Of a stretch of DNA of 64,000 nt, positions 44,050 to 54,007 are shown piece by piece (positions within the stretch are counted from its first letter, which is position 1; each line of letters begins with the position of its first letter). Made by a program: the position numbers and the translations under genes. This DNA is from an uncultured Algibacter sp. (GTDB lineage: Bacteria; Bacteroidota; Bacteroidia; Flavobacteriales; Flavobacteriaceae). Location: NCBI GenBank assembly GCA_947502405.1, contig CANMZT010000003.1, positions 248,001 to 312,000 on the forward strand. The letters are read 5' to 3'. Below the pieces are notes generated by a model, which made no database searches, was not told the origin of the DNA, and saw nothing but the letters and a program-made list of their open reading frames with translations.

Positions 44050-45384
44050 TTAATTGTTTTGTGCTAGTGGGATAAATATTTTTCTGAATTTTATGATTAG
44101 CGGGACTCCCCGCGCAATTATCCAAAATGTAATGGCTATAAATATAGCATGGAGTTGATAATCTAAACTGTCTAACCAAAAAAGTATGGGTATAAAAACC
44201 AAAAAAGTTGAGAATAGAAGTACGTTACGCAGATATTTCATTTTTCCTAAGCCTTTAAAAATACCATCGAAAATAAAGGCTAGTGTGCAGAGCGGTTGCA
44301 TAACTAAAACAATCCAAAATATATTATAAAAGACTTTTAGCACTAAGGGTTCTTTAGTAAAGATTCGCCCAATGGGGTAATAGAATAACGCCCCAATAAC
44401 AGCCAAAATAACTCCTATTATAACTCCATATTTTATAAGTTTATTACTTAGCGTTATTAATGCCTTATAGTCTTTGGCTCCAAATAGTTTTCCTGATAAA
44501 ATATTACCAGCACTGGCATAACCATCAACTATAAAGGCACCTAAAAACCATAAATTTATGGCTATAGTATAGGCTGCAATATATTCGGCACCATAGCTGG
44601 TAGCATAGGCACTGGCAAAATAGAGTGTTACATTTAGCGCTATTGTTCTAACAAACAAATTTAGAATCATTAAAATGAATCGCTTTATTTCTGGATTGAA
44701 AGGAAAACTTGGTTTTAAGGGAATAGATGTTTTTTTGAGTAAATAAAACGCAGAAAAGCAAGCCATAAGTATTTGCGCTATAACACTGGCGTAGGCGGCA
44801 CCTTCAATATTCATAGGTTTTACGTAGCCATCAATACCGTAAACTAAAATTACATCTAAAATAATGTTTGATGTTGCACCAATAATAGCAATAATCATTG
44901 GGTGAAAGGTGTTTTGTAGGCCTCTAAAAGCACCAAAGACAGCTATGGTAAATAGAGTAAAAGGAAATCCCAAAACTCGTATTTTATAATATACAACAGA
45001 GTAATCTAAAATTAAATCTGAAGCATTATATAGTTTAAAAATCTGTTTGGTAATGGGATAGGTGCCAAAAATAATTAATATACTTAGCGAGGTAATTATA
45101 AAAATAGCTTGAGCTGGCAGATTTTTTATTTTGTCTAGTTTATTAGCACCAACATATTGAGAAACAATAGAGGAAATGGCACTTCTGGTTTGACCCAGCA
45201 CCCAAATAAGCATAGAGATAAAAGTAGTTACAATACCAACGGCGGCTAACGATTCTGTTGCATTAACTTGAATATTACCTACTATAGCTGCATCAGTTAA
45301 GGACAGAATTGGTTCTGATACCCCAGAAATTAAAGCTGGAATAGCCAACTTGTTAATATGTTTTAAGCTAATGTTAGTGCTCAC
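44050..45384 (-). CDS. MATE family efflux transporter
   Basis: This 444-residue multidrug/toxic-compound exporter has about 12 helices in two related halves. Typical starts of the halves are ISGVSEPILSLTDAAIVGN and the TIAINLWFLGAFIVDGYASA region. It exchanges cationic compounds or drugs for Na or H ions in characterised members. Its start overlaps the GNAT gene stop by 4 nt (ATGA). Confidence 0.93.
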   Translation of the reverse strand: MSTNISLKHINKLAIPALISGVSEPILSLTDAAIVGNIQVNATESLAAVGIVTTFISMLIWVLGQTRSAISSIVSQYVGANKLDKIKNLPAQAIFIITSLSILIIFGTYPITKQIFKLYNASDLILDYSVVYYKIRVLGFPFTLFTIAVFGAFRGLQNTFHPMIIAIIGATSNIILDVILVYGIDGYVKPMNIEGAAYASVIAQILMACFSAFYLLKKTSIPLKPSFPFNPEIKRFILMILNLFVRTIALNVTLYFASAYATSYGAEYIAAYTIAINLWFLGAFIVDGYASAGNILSGKLFGAKDYKALITLSNKLIKYGVIIGVILAVIGALFYYPIGRIFTKEPLVLKVFYNIFWIVLVMQPLCTLAFIFDGIFKGLGKMKYLRNVLLFSTFLVFIPILFWLDSLDYQLHAIFIAITFWIIARGVPLIIKFRKIFIPLAQNN

Positions 45385-45881
45385 AAGACAAGTTCATAAC
45401 AATGAAAGGGATATTCACTTTGTTTAGGAAAGTAAATATCGCCAAGTTTTTTATAGCCACGAAGTTCGTAAAACTTTTGGTTTCTTTTGTTTTTTGAAAA
45501 GGTATCTAATCTAACGGATTGATAATTATTTTTTTGAGCATAATCCTCGGCAAATTCCATAAGTTTTCGGGCAAAACCTTTTCCTTGTTGCTTTGGATGA
45601 ATAGCTAATCTGTGGATGTAAATATTATTTTTATTTGGAGTTAACCAAGAGATTGGAATATATTCCTCGTCCATAAACGTTGAAATTGTTACACAACCTA
45701 TAATCTCATTTTCAATCTCTAAAACATATAATTCCCCTCGGTTTACATCATTTAAAAAAGGCGTTTTACTAGGATAGAATTCATTCCACTGAAAAATATT
45801 TTTTGCAATCATATATGTTGCACATGCCTTTGTGATTTTTAAAATATTATCTATGTCAGCTGCAGTTCCTTTTCGAATCAT
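45381..45881 (-). CDS. GNAT family N-acetyltransferase
   Basis: This 166-residue acetyltransferase shows the acetyl-CoA motif RLAIHPKQQGKGFARKLM and the preceding strand YVLEIENEIIGCVTIS. Substrate not deducible. Divergent from the universal stress protein; its minus-strand TAAATTTG box is the complement of 45903-45910. Confidence 0.92.
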   Translation of the reverse strand: MIRKGTAADIDNILKITKACATYMIAKNIFQWNEFYPSKTPFLNDVNRGELYVLEIENEIIGCVTISTFMDEEYIPISWLTPNKNNIYIHRLAIHPKQQGKGFARKLMEFAEDYAQKNNYQSVRLDTFSKNKRNQKFYELRGYKKLGDIYFPKQSEYPFHCYELVL

Positions 45882-45891
45882 TTAATTGTTA

Positions 45892-45910
45892 TACTTTTGC
45901 ATCAAATTTA
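45892..45910. promoter_or_regulatory. Divergent promoters between GNAT and usp genes
   Basis: TACTTTTG on the + strand (45892-45899) for the stress protein and TAAATTTG on the - strand (complement of 45903-45910) for the GNAT gene face each other across 3 bp. Confidence 0.5.
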
Positions 45911-45939
45911 TTGTAAATTTAGTTTTTAAAGTTATAAGC

Positions 45940-46734
45940 ATGAAGAATATTTTAGTTCCAGTAGGCTCGTCAAGAAATGCTGTAAACCATTTACAGTATG
46001 CTGTAGATTTTGCTAAGGCTTTTGATGCAAAACTTTTTGTAGTGCAAGTGTATAATGTATACACTAAAGCTGGTACTATGATTAAGGTAGATAAAATTAT
46101 TGAGAGAGAAAGTTTATCTTTTTTAAATGATTTAATTTCCAAGGTTGATACTAAGGGTGTTGATGTTATTGTAAAAACCTTAAAAGGTAATTTAATTGAT
46201 ACTTTAGAGCTAGCATGTAAGGCAGCTGAAGTTGATTTGGTTTTAATTGAGCCAAGAACAAATTCTATTAAGGATGAAGTATACTTGGGTAAAACTTCAG
46301 GGAAAATTATAAAACAAATGGATGTCCCTGCACTTATTATTCCTGAAGGCTATAAGTTCTCTAAGCCAAATTCAATTTTAATGGCTATTAAGTCGGCTAT
46401 TATTAAGAAAGAGGGTGTTTTAAAACCACTAACTGATTTTAAACAAAAGTTTGAATCTAATGTTGATTTATTGTTGGTTAAAACGCCATATCATAATGAG
46501 GGGGATTTTAATCTTAACACCGAATTATCTGGTTTAGTAAAAAACATTACTAAAACTGAAAATGCGACTACCTTTCAAGGCGTACTCCAGCACTTTCAAT
46601 CTCATAATCCAGATATACTTTGTGTAGTAAGACGCAAAAGAGGTTTCTTTGCCAAAAAATGGGAAAAGAATACCATTTTGAAAAGGGATTTCCATAGTAA
46701 CATCCCTGTATTGGTGTTGAGTGGTTTAAAATAA
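45940..46734 (+). CDS. Universal stress protein (two-domain)
   Basis: I use ATG 45940 (MKNILVPVGSSRN), the usual start; the longer frame from 45886 runs through the promoter. The 264-residue protein has one clear Usp domain (about 1-140, ending VPALIIPEG) and a second diverged one (about 145-264, ending IPVLVLSG). These proteins aid survival under stress; ATP binding cannot be judged, since a clear G-2X-G-9X-G motif was not seen. Confidence 0.9.
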   Translation: MKNILVPVGSSRNAVNHLQYAVDFAKAFDAKLFVVQVYNVYTKAGTMIKVDKIIERESLSFLNDLISKVDTKGVDVIVKTLKGNLIDTLELACKAAEVDLVLIEPRTNSIKDEVYLGKTSGKIIKQMDVPALIIPEGYKFSKPNSILMAIKSAIIKKEGVLKPLTDFKQKFESNVDLLLVKTPYHNEGDFNLNTELSGLVKNITKTENATTFQGVLQHFQSHNPDILCVVRRKRGFFAKKWEKNTILKRDFHSNIPVLVLSGLK

Positions 46735-46738
46735 AAAA

Positions 46739-46812
46739 GGGGCATTAGCTCATTTGGCTAGAGCGCTACGCTGGCAGCGTAGAGGCGATCGGTTCGAATC
46801 CGATATGCTCCA
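46739..46812 (+). tRNA. tRNA-Ala (GGC)
   Basis: Acceptor GGGGCAT pairs with ATGCTCC (one G-T), D-arm GCTC...GAGC, anticodon stem CTACG/CGTAG with loop CTGGCAG (anticodon GGC), T-arm ATCGG-TTCGAAT-CCGAT and discriminator A. CCA is not encoded. Complete and normal. Confidence 0.97.
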
Positions 46813-46827
46813 CTAAAATTTAATAAG

Positions 46828-46857
46828 ATCTGACAAAATATTTTGTCAGATTTTTTC
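46828..46857 (+). terminator. tRNA-Ala terminator
   Basis: ATCTGACAAAAT (46828-46839) with ATTTTGTCAGAT (46840-46851) is a perfect 12-bp palindrome followed by T-run. Its 3' arm also supplies the TTTG (46842-46845) of the next promoter. Confidence 0.93.
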
Positions 46858-46871
46858 TTTATTTATATTTG
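46842..46871 (+). promoter_or_regulatory. Promoter of the SusD-like gene, embedded in the tRNA terminator
   Basis: TTTG (46842-46845), 18 nt, TATATTTG (46864-46871), 14 nt before the ATG at 46886. The -33 element lies inside the terminator stem. Confidence 0.6.
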
Positions 46872-46885
46872 AATAAATCTTTGCT

Positions 46886-48613
46886 ATGAAATTAAAAACC
46901 TACCTGTTTTTATCATTAATTACCTTTTTTTATGGATGCTCTAAAGAGAGTGATTCTAAAATTCAGACTGGAAGTATTGAAGTAAGTGTTCTTATAGAAG
47001 AAAATAACGAACCAGTATTTGATGCAGTTGTTTCAATAAACTCAATTGCAAAAGAAGAAGTATCCGGAGTAGAAGGTACTGTTCTTTTTAGCAATGTAGA
47101 AGTAGGTAGTTATGAAATTTCAGTGGAGATTCCTTTTAGCACCACCTTTATCAAACAAATTGTTACTGTCGAAAATAACAAAACAACCAATGTTATTATA
47201 TTAGTAGATGGACCTAGCGTTGTAACTCCTGACGAATTAGATATAGATAAATTATTAGATGCTTCATACGGGAGTTTAGTAACTGAGAGTATTTTTGGAG
47301 CTTCTGGTTATGCTTCAATTTGGGGAGATATTGGTTCAGATATTTTAACATCTAATAGCTCAAATGCGCTGATTCGTAAACTAGATAATTATGAATTTAG
47401 TTCTACTGATAGAAGTATTGAAGATATCTGGACAAATCATTACATAGTAATTAGAAATGCTAATATTGGTATTGACGCTATTGAAAATTCAGAATTTATA
47501 AGCGAACTTAATACAGATGAAAATGTTGCTAAAGCACAATTTAAATTCTTAAGAGCTCTTGTTTATTTCAACTTAGTAAAACTATTTGGAAACCCAGTAT
47601 TAGTGGCATCAGCTGATGTTTCTCAATCTAATAATCCTGTAATTCAAGATCCCATAAAAGTTTACCAACTTATTGAAGAAGATTTAATTTTTGCTGAAAA
47701 CAATTTAGAAGATTCAAATCTAAAAAGTAAAGCCTCTAAGTCTGCTGCTCAAGCTCTTTTAGGAAAAGTATATTTACAAATGGCGGGTTTTCCATTATTA
47801 CAAAATGATAAATATGCTAAGGCTTTAGAACAATTTTCTAAACTTGATGGAAAATATACTCTTGAAACAGAATACAAGACCAATTTTGAAGCAGAAAAAG
47901 TAAATGCTAGTAATGAAGTTATTTTTTCAATAGATTTTAGTTTACCTGGTAATTCAAATGTTTGGGATTGGAACTATTGGGGCCCTTTAGGTGTTAGTGA
48001 AAGAGACTTTTATTTACTAACAACTGGTTTTGTAAAAAGCTATTTTAAGTCTTCAAATGATTTAATAAGCCCAATTACATTTCCTTTGGATACCGATGAT
48101 ACTAGATTTTTCGAAAACATAGCATCTTTCAAATCACAAAATGATATAACTACTAATGCAGAGAATAGTGACGATTGGCGGCCATATAAGTTTAGTGAAA
48201 GCTATCAAAAAGGAGTACCATATCATTTACCATTTTTAAGATATGCTGATGTTTTGTTAATGATAGCTGAGGCTGAAAATGCAATTAACGGACCAACTGC
48301 AAAAGCTTATGAAGCTGTTAACTTAGTTAGAAGAAGGGCTTTTGGAAATACTGATAATGATTTAAACACTGGACTTAGTCAAGAAGCTTTTTTAGATATA
48401 ATACTCAATGAGAGACGTCTTGAGTTATGTTATGAGGGCCATAGAAAAGATGATTTAGTTAGAACACAAAAATTACAAAGTGTTATAGAAAATTATAATA
48501 CTAGTAACCCGCAGAATACAAAAAATTATCAGCCATATAAATATATATTCCCGATTCCTCAAATAGAAATAAACTTGAATCCTGGGGTTAATCAGAATGA
48601 TGGTTATTTATAA
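46886..48613 (+). CDS. SusD/RagB-like lipoprotein with N-terminal CarboxypepD_reg-like domain
   Basis: This 575-residue lipoprotein (lipobox FYGC, Cys18) has an extra N-terminal beta-sandwich (about 28-112, GSIEVSVLIEENNEPVFDAV split as SIEVSVLIEENN and PVFDAVVSI) before the SusD core: AKAQFKFLRALVYFNLVKLFG (shown as FLRALVYFNLVKLFG), the TPR-like helices, and LPFLRYADVLLMIAEAEN with NERRLELCYEGHRKDDLVR near the end. SusD proteins capture glycans at the cell surface beside a SusC channel. No SusC gene is adjacent here, so it is an orphan. Confidence 0.9.
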   Translation: MKLKTYLFLSLITFFYGCSKESDSKIQTGSIEVSVLIEENNEPVFDAVVSINSIAKEEVSGVEGTVLFSNVEVGSYEISVEIPFSTTFIKQIVTVENNKTTNVIILVDGPSVVTPDELDIDKLLDASYGSLVTESIFGASGYASIWGDIGSDILTSNSSNALIRKLDNYEFSSTDRSIEDIWTNHYIVIRNANIGIDAIENSEFISELNTDENVAKAQFKFLRALVYFNLVKLFGNPVLVASADVSQSNNPVIQDPIKVYQLIEEDLIFAENNLEDSNLKSKASKSAAQALLGKVYLQMAGFPLLQNDKYAKALEQFSKLDGKYTLETEYKTNFEAEKVNASNEVIFSIDFSLPGNSNVWDWNYWGPLGVSERDFYLLTTGFVKSYFKSSNDLISPITFPLDTDDTRFFENIASFKSQNDITTNAENSDDWRPYKFSESYQKGVPYHLPFLRYADVLLMIAEAENAINGPTAKAYEAVNLVRRRAFGNTDNDLNTGLSQEAFLDIILNERRLELCYEGHRKDDLVRTQKLQSVIENYNTSNPQNTKNYQPYKYIFPIPQIEINLNPGVNQNDGYL

Positions 48614-48650
48614 TTTTTAATGCTGAGTCATTTTTAATAATAGGGGGCTC

Positions 48651-50327
48651 TTATTTCAGTTCGTTATTGTAATATGTTGTGGCGTCTTGTACAGAAAGAC
48701 TTAGTTTTTTTTCTTCAGAAGTTATGCGTTTTGTGTTCCAATTTAAATAGTTTGCACAATCTTTAGAAATAATTTTCATATACTTTTTTACACTTTCAAT
48801 ATCAAAATACAAGCGACCTGTTCTTCTTATAAAAAAATCGTTTAAACTGTTTATCATCTCGTGATGTATACCATACCAGAGTTCAGCTCTAATTAAGCAT
48901 TCTAAAGGGTTGTTAGATTTAAAATCTTTTGATTTCTCAATAATAATGTCCGCTTGTTTACCGTAAGATGAAGATAAGTACCAAGAATAATAGCTATCAG
49001 TAATTCCTAGACTAGATAAAACGTTTTTGAGTTCGAGTTGGTACGCTTCTACTTCATCAGTAGATTTAAGTGGCGGATTTACCAAGCTAATAGTTTCTGT
49101 CTTTGATTCTTCAAGTTTTGGCAAAGTTTTACTATTACTGTGTGTTTTTAAAACGGCCTCTAAAGCTCTGTAAGCCATTTTTCTGTAGCCTGTAAGCTTT
49201 CCTCCTGCCATAGATATTAAACCGCTTTCTGAAACAAATATTTCGTCTTTTCGGGATAATTCTGAAGCTGATTTATTCTCTTCATGAATCAGTGGTCTTA
49301 AGCCAGCCCAATTAGATTCAATATCATCAATAGTTAAATTTACCGTTTTAAACATACTATTTATAGCATTCAAAAGGTAATCAGCATCAGCTTTTGTTGC
49401 AACTACATGGTCTAAACTTCCAGAATAATTAGTATCCGTAGTGCCTACATAGGTTATTTTACCTCTGGGTATCGCAAAAACCATTCTGCCATCAGGAACA
49501 TCAAAATAAATGGATTGTTTAACGGGTAATTTCTCAAACGGAAATACAAGATGAACTCCTTTAGTAAGATGAAGTCGTTTTTTATTTATTGAATTATCTT
49601 TTTTACGAACTTGATCAACCCAAGGACCAGCAGCAGAAACATAATTTTTAGCTTTTACCGTAAATATACTTTCAGAGTTATAATCTTTACAATTTAAACT
49701 TTCTATTTTCGATTGACTATCGTAATTAAAAGATGTCATTTCGCAATAATTTATAATCGTAGCACCTATAGTAGCTGCCTTTTTTAAAATTTCAATAGTT
49801 AATCGCGCGTCATCTGTTCTGTATTCAGCATACAAACCACCTCCTATAACAGTTTGTTTATTAAGCAAAGGTTCTTTGTGTAACGTTTCTTCTTTATCTA
49901 ACATCTTTCGTCTATCATCTCCTTTAACATCTGCCAGAAAATCATATACTTTTAAACCTAAAGCAGTCATTAATTTTCCATAGGTCCCGCCTTCAATTAA
50001 GGGAAGTAACATTTTTTGGGGTGTTACTAAATGTGGTGCTAGATTATGCACAATGGCACGTTCTGATCCAGACTCTCTAACTAAACTGATTTCAAAGTTC
50101 TTTAAATAACGTAAACCACCATGTATGAGTTTTGTAGATTTATTACTAGTGCCCGAAGCAAAATCATTTTTTTCTATAAGACAAACTTTTAGCCCTCTAG
50201 CCGTAGCATCTAATGCAATGCCTGCTCCAGTAATACCACCACCAATAATAGCCAAATCAAAAGTTTCTGAAACTAGTTTAGCTATTTGAGATGATCTATG
50301 TAATATCGAAAATTTTGAAGCTTGCAC
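48651..50327 (-). CDS. glpD: Glycerol-3-phosphate dehydrogenase
   Basis: This 558-residue FAD enzyme oxidises glycerol-3-phosphate to dihydroxyacetone phosphate and feeds electrons to the quinone pool. It shows DLAIIGGGITGAGIALDA, EKNDFASGTSNKSTKLIHGG and AAGPWVDQ, with a helical C-terminal domain. No glycerol kinase or facilitator gene is adjacent. The hydrolase gene lies 11 nt upstream in the same direction. Confidence 0.93.
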   Translation of the reverse strand: MQASKFSILHRSSQIAKLVSETFDLAIIGGGITGAGIALDATARGLKVCLIEKNDFASGTSNKSTKLIHGGLRYLKNFEISLVRESGSERAIVHNLAPHLVTPQKMLLPLIEGGTYGKLMTALGLKVYDFLADVKGDDRRKMLDKEETLHKEPLLNKQTVIGGGLYAEYRTDDARLTIEILKKAATIGATIINYCEMTSFNYDSQSKIESLNCKDYNSESIFTVKAKNYVSAAGPWVDQVRKKDNSINKKRLHLTKGVHLVFPFEKLPVKQSIYFDVPDGRMVFAIPRGKITYVGTTDTNYSGSLDHVVATKADADYLLNAINSMFKTVNLTIDDIESNWAGLRPLIHEENKSASELSRKDEIFVSESGLISMAGGKLTGYRKMAYRALEAVLKTHSNSKTLPKLEESKTETISLVNPPLKSTDEVEAYQLELKNVLSSLGITDSYYSWYLSSSYGKQADIIIEKSKDFKSNNPLECLIRAELWYGIHHEMINSLNDFFIRRTGRLYFDIESVKKYMKIISKDCANYLNWNTKRITSEEKKLSLSVQDATTYYNNELK

Positions 50328-50338
50328 TGTATAATTAT

Positions 50339-51178
50339 TTATTTAAAAAAATCAATTATTTTATCAGTTGCCAATTTTAATTCCTCAGAAATTTGTTCAT
50401 TCTCCCAGGGATGTTTGACATTAAACACATGGTCTGCCCCTTCAACAATTTCTAACTGACTTTCAGAATTCCATTGGTGTAGTTGATGCGCCTCATCAAT
50501 TAAAACACTAGTGTCTTTATTTCCATGAATAATTAGGTAAGGTATTTTTAAGTTTGAAACCGCTCGTCTTATGGTTAAGCGTTCTTCATTTTGAATGAAA
50601 TCCTCATAAAACTGATAGTAATGTGGCATTTGTTGTTTGGTTCTTCCATTCATAACATATTTAACACCGTCTTTTTTCCATTGTTCTAAGTTGCCAGTAG
50701 TAGATGTTCGTTTACCAAAGTTAGACACTCCAGCAAGACTTACAACATTTTTTACTCTTTGGTCTTCTTCAGATTTAATGGTAACAATACCACCTGCTCT
50801 ACTGTGGCCTATTAAGTTTATGTTTTTAGAATCTGCCTCTTTATTGTAATCATTATTAGATTGTATCCAATCAATTACTGTTTCCAAATCATCTAACTCT
50901 TTAGTATAATTATTATTCCCAAAAGCCTCTAAATCTGGAAAGTCTATAGGTTGTTCCACAGTACCTCCATTGTGGGAGAAATTAAACTTTATAAAAAAGA
51001 AACCTGCTTCGGCAAATGTTTTTGCCATTAAATCCCAAGCCCCCCAATCTTTAAAACCTTTATAACCATGACAAAATATAACAATAGGTTTAGGGTTTGA
51101 ATTTTCAATAAAAAAAACATCTGTTAGGATAGGTTTTTCGTGTTTACCCGAAAGGGTAATATTTTTTTTAATAATCAT
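50339..51178 (-). CDS. Alpha/beta hydrolase
   Basis: This 279-residue soluble hydrolase shows VIFCHGYKGFKDWGAWDL (oxyanion region), nucleophile serine in LIGHSRAGGIV, Asp in IHGNKDTSV and His in GADHVF. It resembles dienelactone-hydrolase/prolyl-oligopeptidase-type esterases. It lies between glpD and the AddB-like gene (2 nt away), forming a unit of the same strand. Confidence 0.88.
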   Translation of the reverse strand: MIIKKNITLSGKHEKPILTDVFFIENSNPKPIVIFCHGYKGFKDWGAWDLMAKTFAEAGFFFIKFNFSHNGGTVEQPIDFPDLEAFGNNNYTKELDDLETVIDWIQSNNDYNKEADSKNINLIGHSRAGGIVTIKSEEDQRVKNVVSLAGVSNFGKRTSTTGNLEQWKKDGVKYVMNGRTKQQMPHYYQFYEDFIQNEERLTIRRAVSNLKIPYLIIHGNKDTSVLIDEAHQLHQWNSESQLEIVEGADHVFNVKHPWENEQISEELKLATDKIIDFFK

Positions 51179-51180
51179 AA

Positions 51181-53928
51181 TTATATTTCTTTTTCAGTAA
51201 AATCGGTATTCGGATTACAGATTTCTAAAATAAGTGCTTTCAATTCTGTTTCAAATGCCTCAATGGTTTCAGTTGTTATTAGACTGTCCTTTTTTCCTCT
51301 TGCGCTCTCCTTTTTAGCAAATTTTAAAAATCCTGAATTTAAGTTTTTAAATGAAATGATACCAGCTTCAATAGGAAGGGTGATTGTTTTAGATTTATAC
51401 ATCATGTAGGTGTATGTTAAAACTTGAAAGCTTTTACTGTACTTTGTGTAATCAGTTGTAATGTAATTCCAGTCTACTACTTCAACTTGATTTTGATTTA
51501 CATTACCTGTTTTGTAATCAATAATTCTAGTTATTCCATTACATACATCAACTCTATCTACTTTTCCTTTTATTTTTATAGGAAAATCTAAATCAGGAAT
51601 AGTTATGGATATATCATTATCAGCTTCTATGGCAATAATTTTAATAACATCTCCTGCGTTTAAGCCTTTTAACTCTAAATTTAAAAAGTTAGAAACATAA
51701 CGTTTAGCTATTTCAAAAACAATAAGGTTCTTTCCTTTTGTTAAATCACCTTCTTTATATTCTTTCTTAAAGTGATAGCGTACAGTTTTATCTATTTTAG
51801 ATTTTAAGCTTTTTATTTTTTCAACAGTTAATAATTCATTAATAAAAGGTTTATAAAAATCTTCAAGGGTATTATGTACGACTGTTCCAAGCGTATTAGC
51901 AGCAACAGTTTCCTCAACCTCTTCATAATCTTTTATTTTCAAAATTTTCTGATAATAAAAATCAATTGGATTTCTTATGTAGTTAGTTAACGATGAAGGC
52001 GAAAAACCTTCACCTGCGATTTTAATTATCAATTCTTGTAAATTCCTTGTTTTTTCTATAATATTTAAATCGTGCTCAATAGTTGGAACTATCGGTGTAT
52101 TAATTTGATGATTTATTTTATGGATACCTTCCAGTTCCAGTTGCGTTATAAACCTACTTTTTTCTCCACCAGTTAACACATCAGCTTCGGTATTATACAA
52201 TAAAAAAACATTTTTAGCACGTTGTAAAAGCCTATAAAAATGATAGGTGTAAACAGCGTCTTTTTCTTTATAGGTAGGTAAATTGTTTTCAAGTTTTACA
52301 TCAAAAGGAATAAACGAATTATTGCTTTTTCCAGCAGGAAGAATACCTTCATTTACAGAGGAAATAATAACAGTTTCAAAATCCAAAACACGAGATTCAA
52401 GCATACCCATTAGCTGTAAACCTTGTAATGGTTCTCCTTGAAAATCTAAAGTTTCACTACTTAAAAGTTCTTTATAAATACTGTATAAAGTTGAAATATC
52501 TTTTATATGTTGGTATTCTGAGTTTAATCTTATCAATTCATTAAACAATTCATTAAAGCGAAACGTGTATTCTAATGCGAGTAGGTTAGATGTTTCATCT
52601 AGATAAGATTTTATAGATAATATGAGTTTTGAGCAACTCTTTAAAGCTATAGATGTTGAGTTTTTCCAACTAGAAAATAATAAATCTATAGTTTGATACT
52701 CACCCTCAATAATTTTCGTTAGTCGCTCCTTATTCAAATAAACAAGATTATTATTGTCTATAGTTTCAATAATTTTTGAAGCATTATCTACACTATCTAT
52801 CATAAGTAAAGGTCTTATAAACTGATGCGATAAAATATTGATAATATCTTTGTGATAGAATGATTCTGAATTGGTTCTATGTAATTGAAAAAGAGCATCA
52901 AATAGAGATGCTAAAGGAATTGACTTTAAAGGAAAACCCATGGTAACATTTAAAGCCTGAATACTGGTTGGCAAAGAATTAAGCACCGGAATTAATAAGC
53001 TTTCGTCACCCAAAACAACAGCAGTACTATTTAATTGAGGATTTTCTTGTTGTAAGTCTTTTAAAAGCGAACCTATGTATTTTGCTTGACCTATATTTTT
53101 AGGAATACCTATAACAGATATGTTTTTATCTTTTGAATAATTTTTGGTAATCCAGCTAAAAGTATTGTTTTCAAAGTATTTCCAGTTTTTTAAATGCGAT
53201 TTGATAAATAGCGCTGCGTCATGTTTTGGATTACTTATGAATGTATCATCAATATCCCAGTAAACTTGAGCTAAATCATTTTGAAGTAGTTCTTGAATAA
53301 TTGTTTCCTCAGCAGTATTAAGGGCATTAAAGCCAACAAACACGTGCTTTTTTTCTGAATTGTTTTGAATGTAAGCCTCAAGGTTTTCAACAGCTTCTCT
53401 ATAAATTAATCCTTGATATCCAATTTTTTTGTTAAGGAGTTGAGTAATTAAATGCTGATAATAGGCATTTAATTTATTCCAGAAGGATAAATATTTTTTA
53501 ATGAATTCTGTTTGGTTCTCTTCTAAAGACCAGTGTTTTAAGTCTTGAATAGCACTTAAATAGTTAAAAACACTTTTTTGAGGAATTAAATAACGATCTA
53601 TTTCATTAAAATCTTGGATTAGTATTTGAGCCCATTTTGAAAACGATTCAAAAGTGTCTCTATCTTCTTTTTTTGTTAAATGTGTGTAAGTGGAATAAAA
53701 TTCGAAAAGAAGCTCTGTAGAGGAAACAGTTTTTAGTTGGGATAATTCTTCAACAAACTCTTCAACACTAAGAATAATAGGAGAGAATATCGTTTCATCA
53801 ACAATTGATAAAAGTTCATTTTTCAAGAAAATCCCAGCTCTTTTACTGGGTAAAATAAATGTTAATTGGGATAGGTTATGTTTGTTGTGCTGTAAATCTT
53901 TTAAAACATCATGGATGAAAGTCGTCAT
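51181..53928 (-). CDS. PD-(D/E)XK nuclease family protein (AddB-like)
   Basis: This 915-residue protein resembles AddB: an inactive helicase-like N-terminal part (LTFILPSKRAGIFLKNEL) and a C-terminal RecB-type nuclease (about 680-900) with GTVVHNTLEDFY, RVDVCNGITRIIDYKTGNV and the Lys/Glu motif IIDYKTG. With an AddA-like helicase (56761-59895) it should process double-strand breaks. Their separation by kbl and ompA is described as a finding. Confidence 0.87.
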   Translation of the reverse strand: MTTFIHDVLKDLQHNKHNLSQLTFILPSKRAGIFLKNELLSIVDETIFSPIILSVEEFVEELSQLKTVSSTELLFEFYSTYTHLTKKEDRDTFESFSKWAQILIQDFNEIDRYLIPQKSVFNYLSAIQDLKHWSLEENQTEFIKKYLSFWNKLNAYYQHLITQLLNKKIGYQGLIYREAVENLEAYIQNNSEKKHVFVGFNALNTAEETIIQELLQNDLAQVYWDIDDTFISNPKHDAALFIKSHLKNWKYFENNTFSWITKNYSKDKNISVIGIPKNIGQAKYIGSLLKDLQQENPQLNSTAVVLGDESLLIPVLNSLPTSIQALNVTMGFPLKSIPLASLFDALFQLHRTNSESFYHKDIINILSHQFIRPLLMIDSVDNASKIIETIDNNNLVYLNKERLTKIIEGEYQTIDLLFSSWKNSTSIALKSCSKLILSIKSYLDETSNLLALEYTFRFNELFNELIRLNSEYQHIKDISTLYSIYKELLSSETLDFQGEPLQGLQLMGMLESRVLDFETVIISSVNEGILPAGKSNNSFIPFDVKLENNLPTYKEKDAVYTYHFYRLLQRAKNVFLLYNTEADVLTGGEKSRFITQLELEGIHKINHQINTPIVPTIEHDLNIIEKTRNLQELIIKIAGEGFSPSSLTNYIRNPIDFYYQKILKIKDYEEVEETVAANTLGTVVHNTLEDFYKPFINELLTVEKIKSLKSKIDKTVRYHFKKEYKEGDLTKGKNLIVFEIAKRYVSNFLNLELKGLNAGDVIKIIAIEADNDISITIPDLDFPIKIKGKVDRVDVCNGITRIIDYKTGNVNQNQVEVVDWNYITTDYTKYSKSFQVLTYTYMMYKSKTITLPIEAGIISFKNLNSGFLKFAKKESARGKKDSLITTETIEAFETELKALILEICNPNTDFTEKEI

Positions 53929-53944
53929 TGTATAAAAATAAAAA

Positions 53945-53975
53945 AACGCTTCGGAAACCCGAAGCGTTTTTTGTA
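53945..53975 (-). terminator. ompA terminator
   Basis: AACGCTTCGG (53945-53954), loop AAAC, CCGAAGCGTT (53959-53968), with A- and T-runs outside; downstream of the ompA-like gene. Confidence 0.92.
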
Positions 53976-54007
53976 AACTTATTTATTTTAAATTAATTCA
54001 GCAGTTA

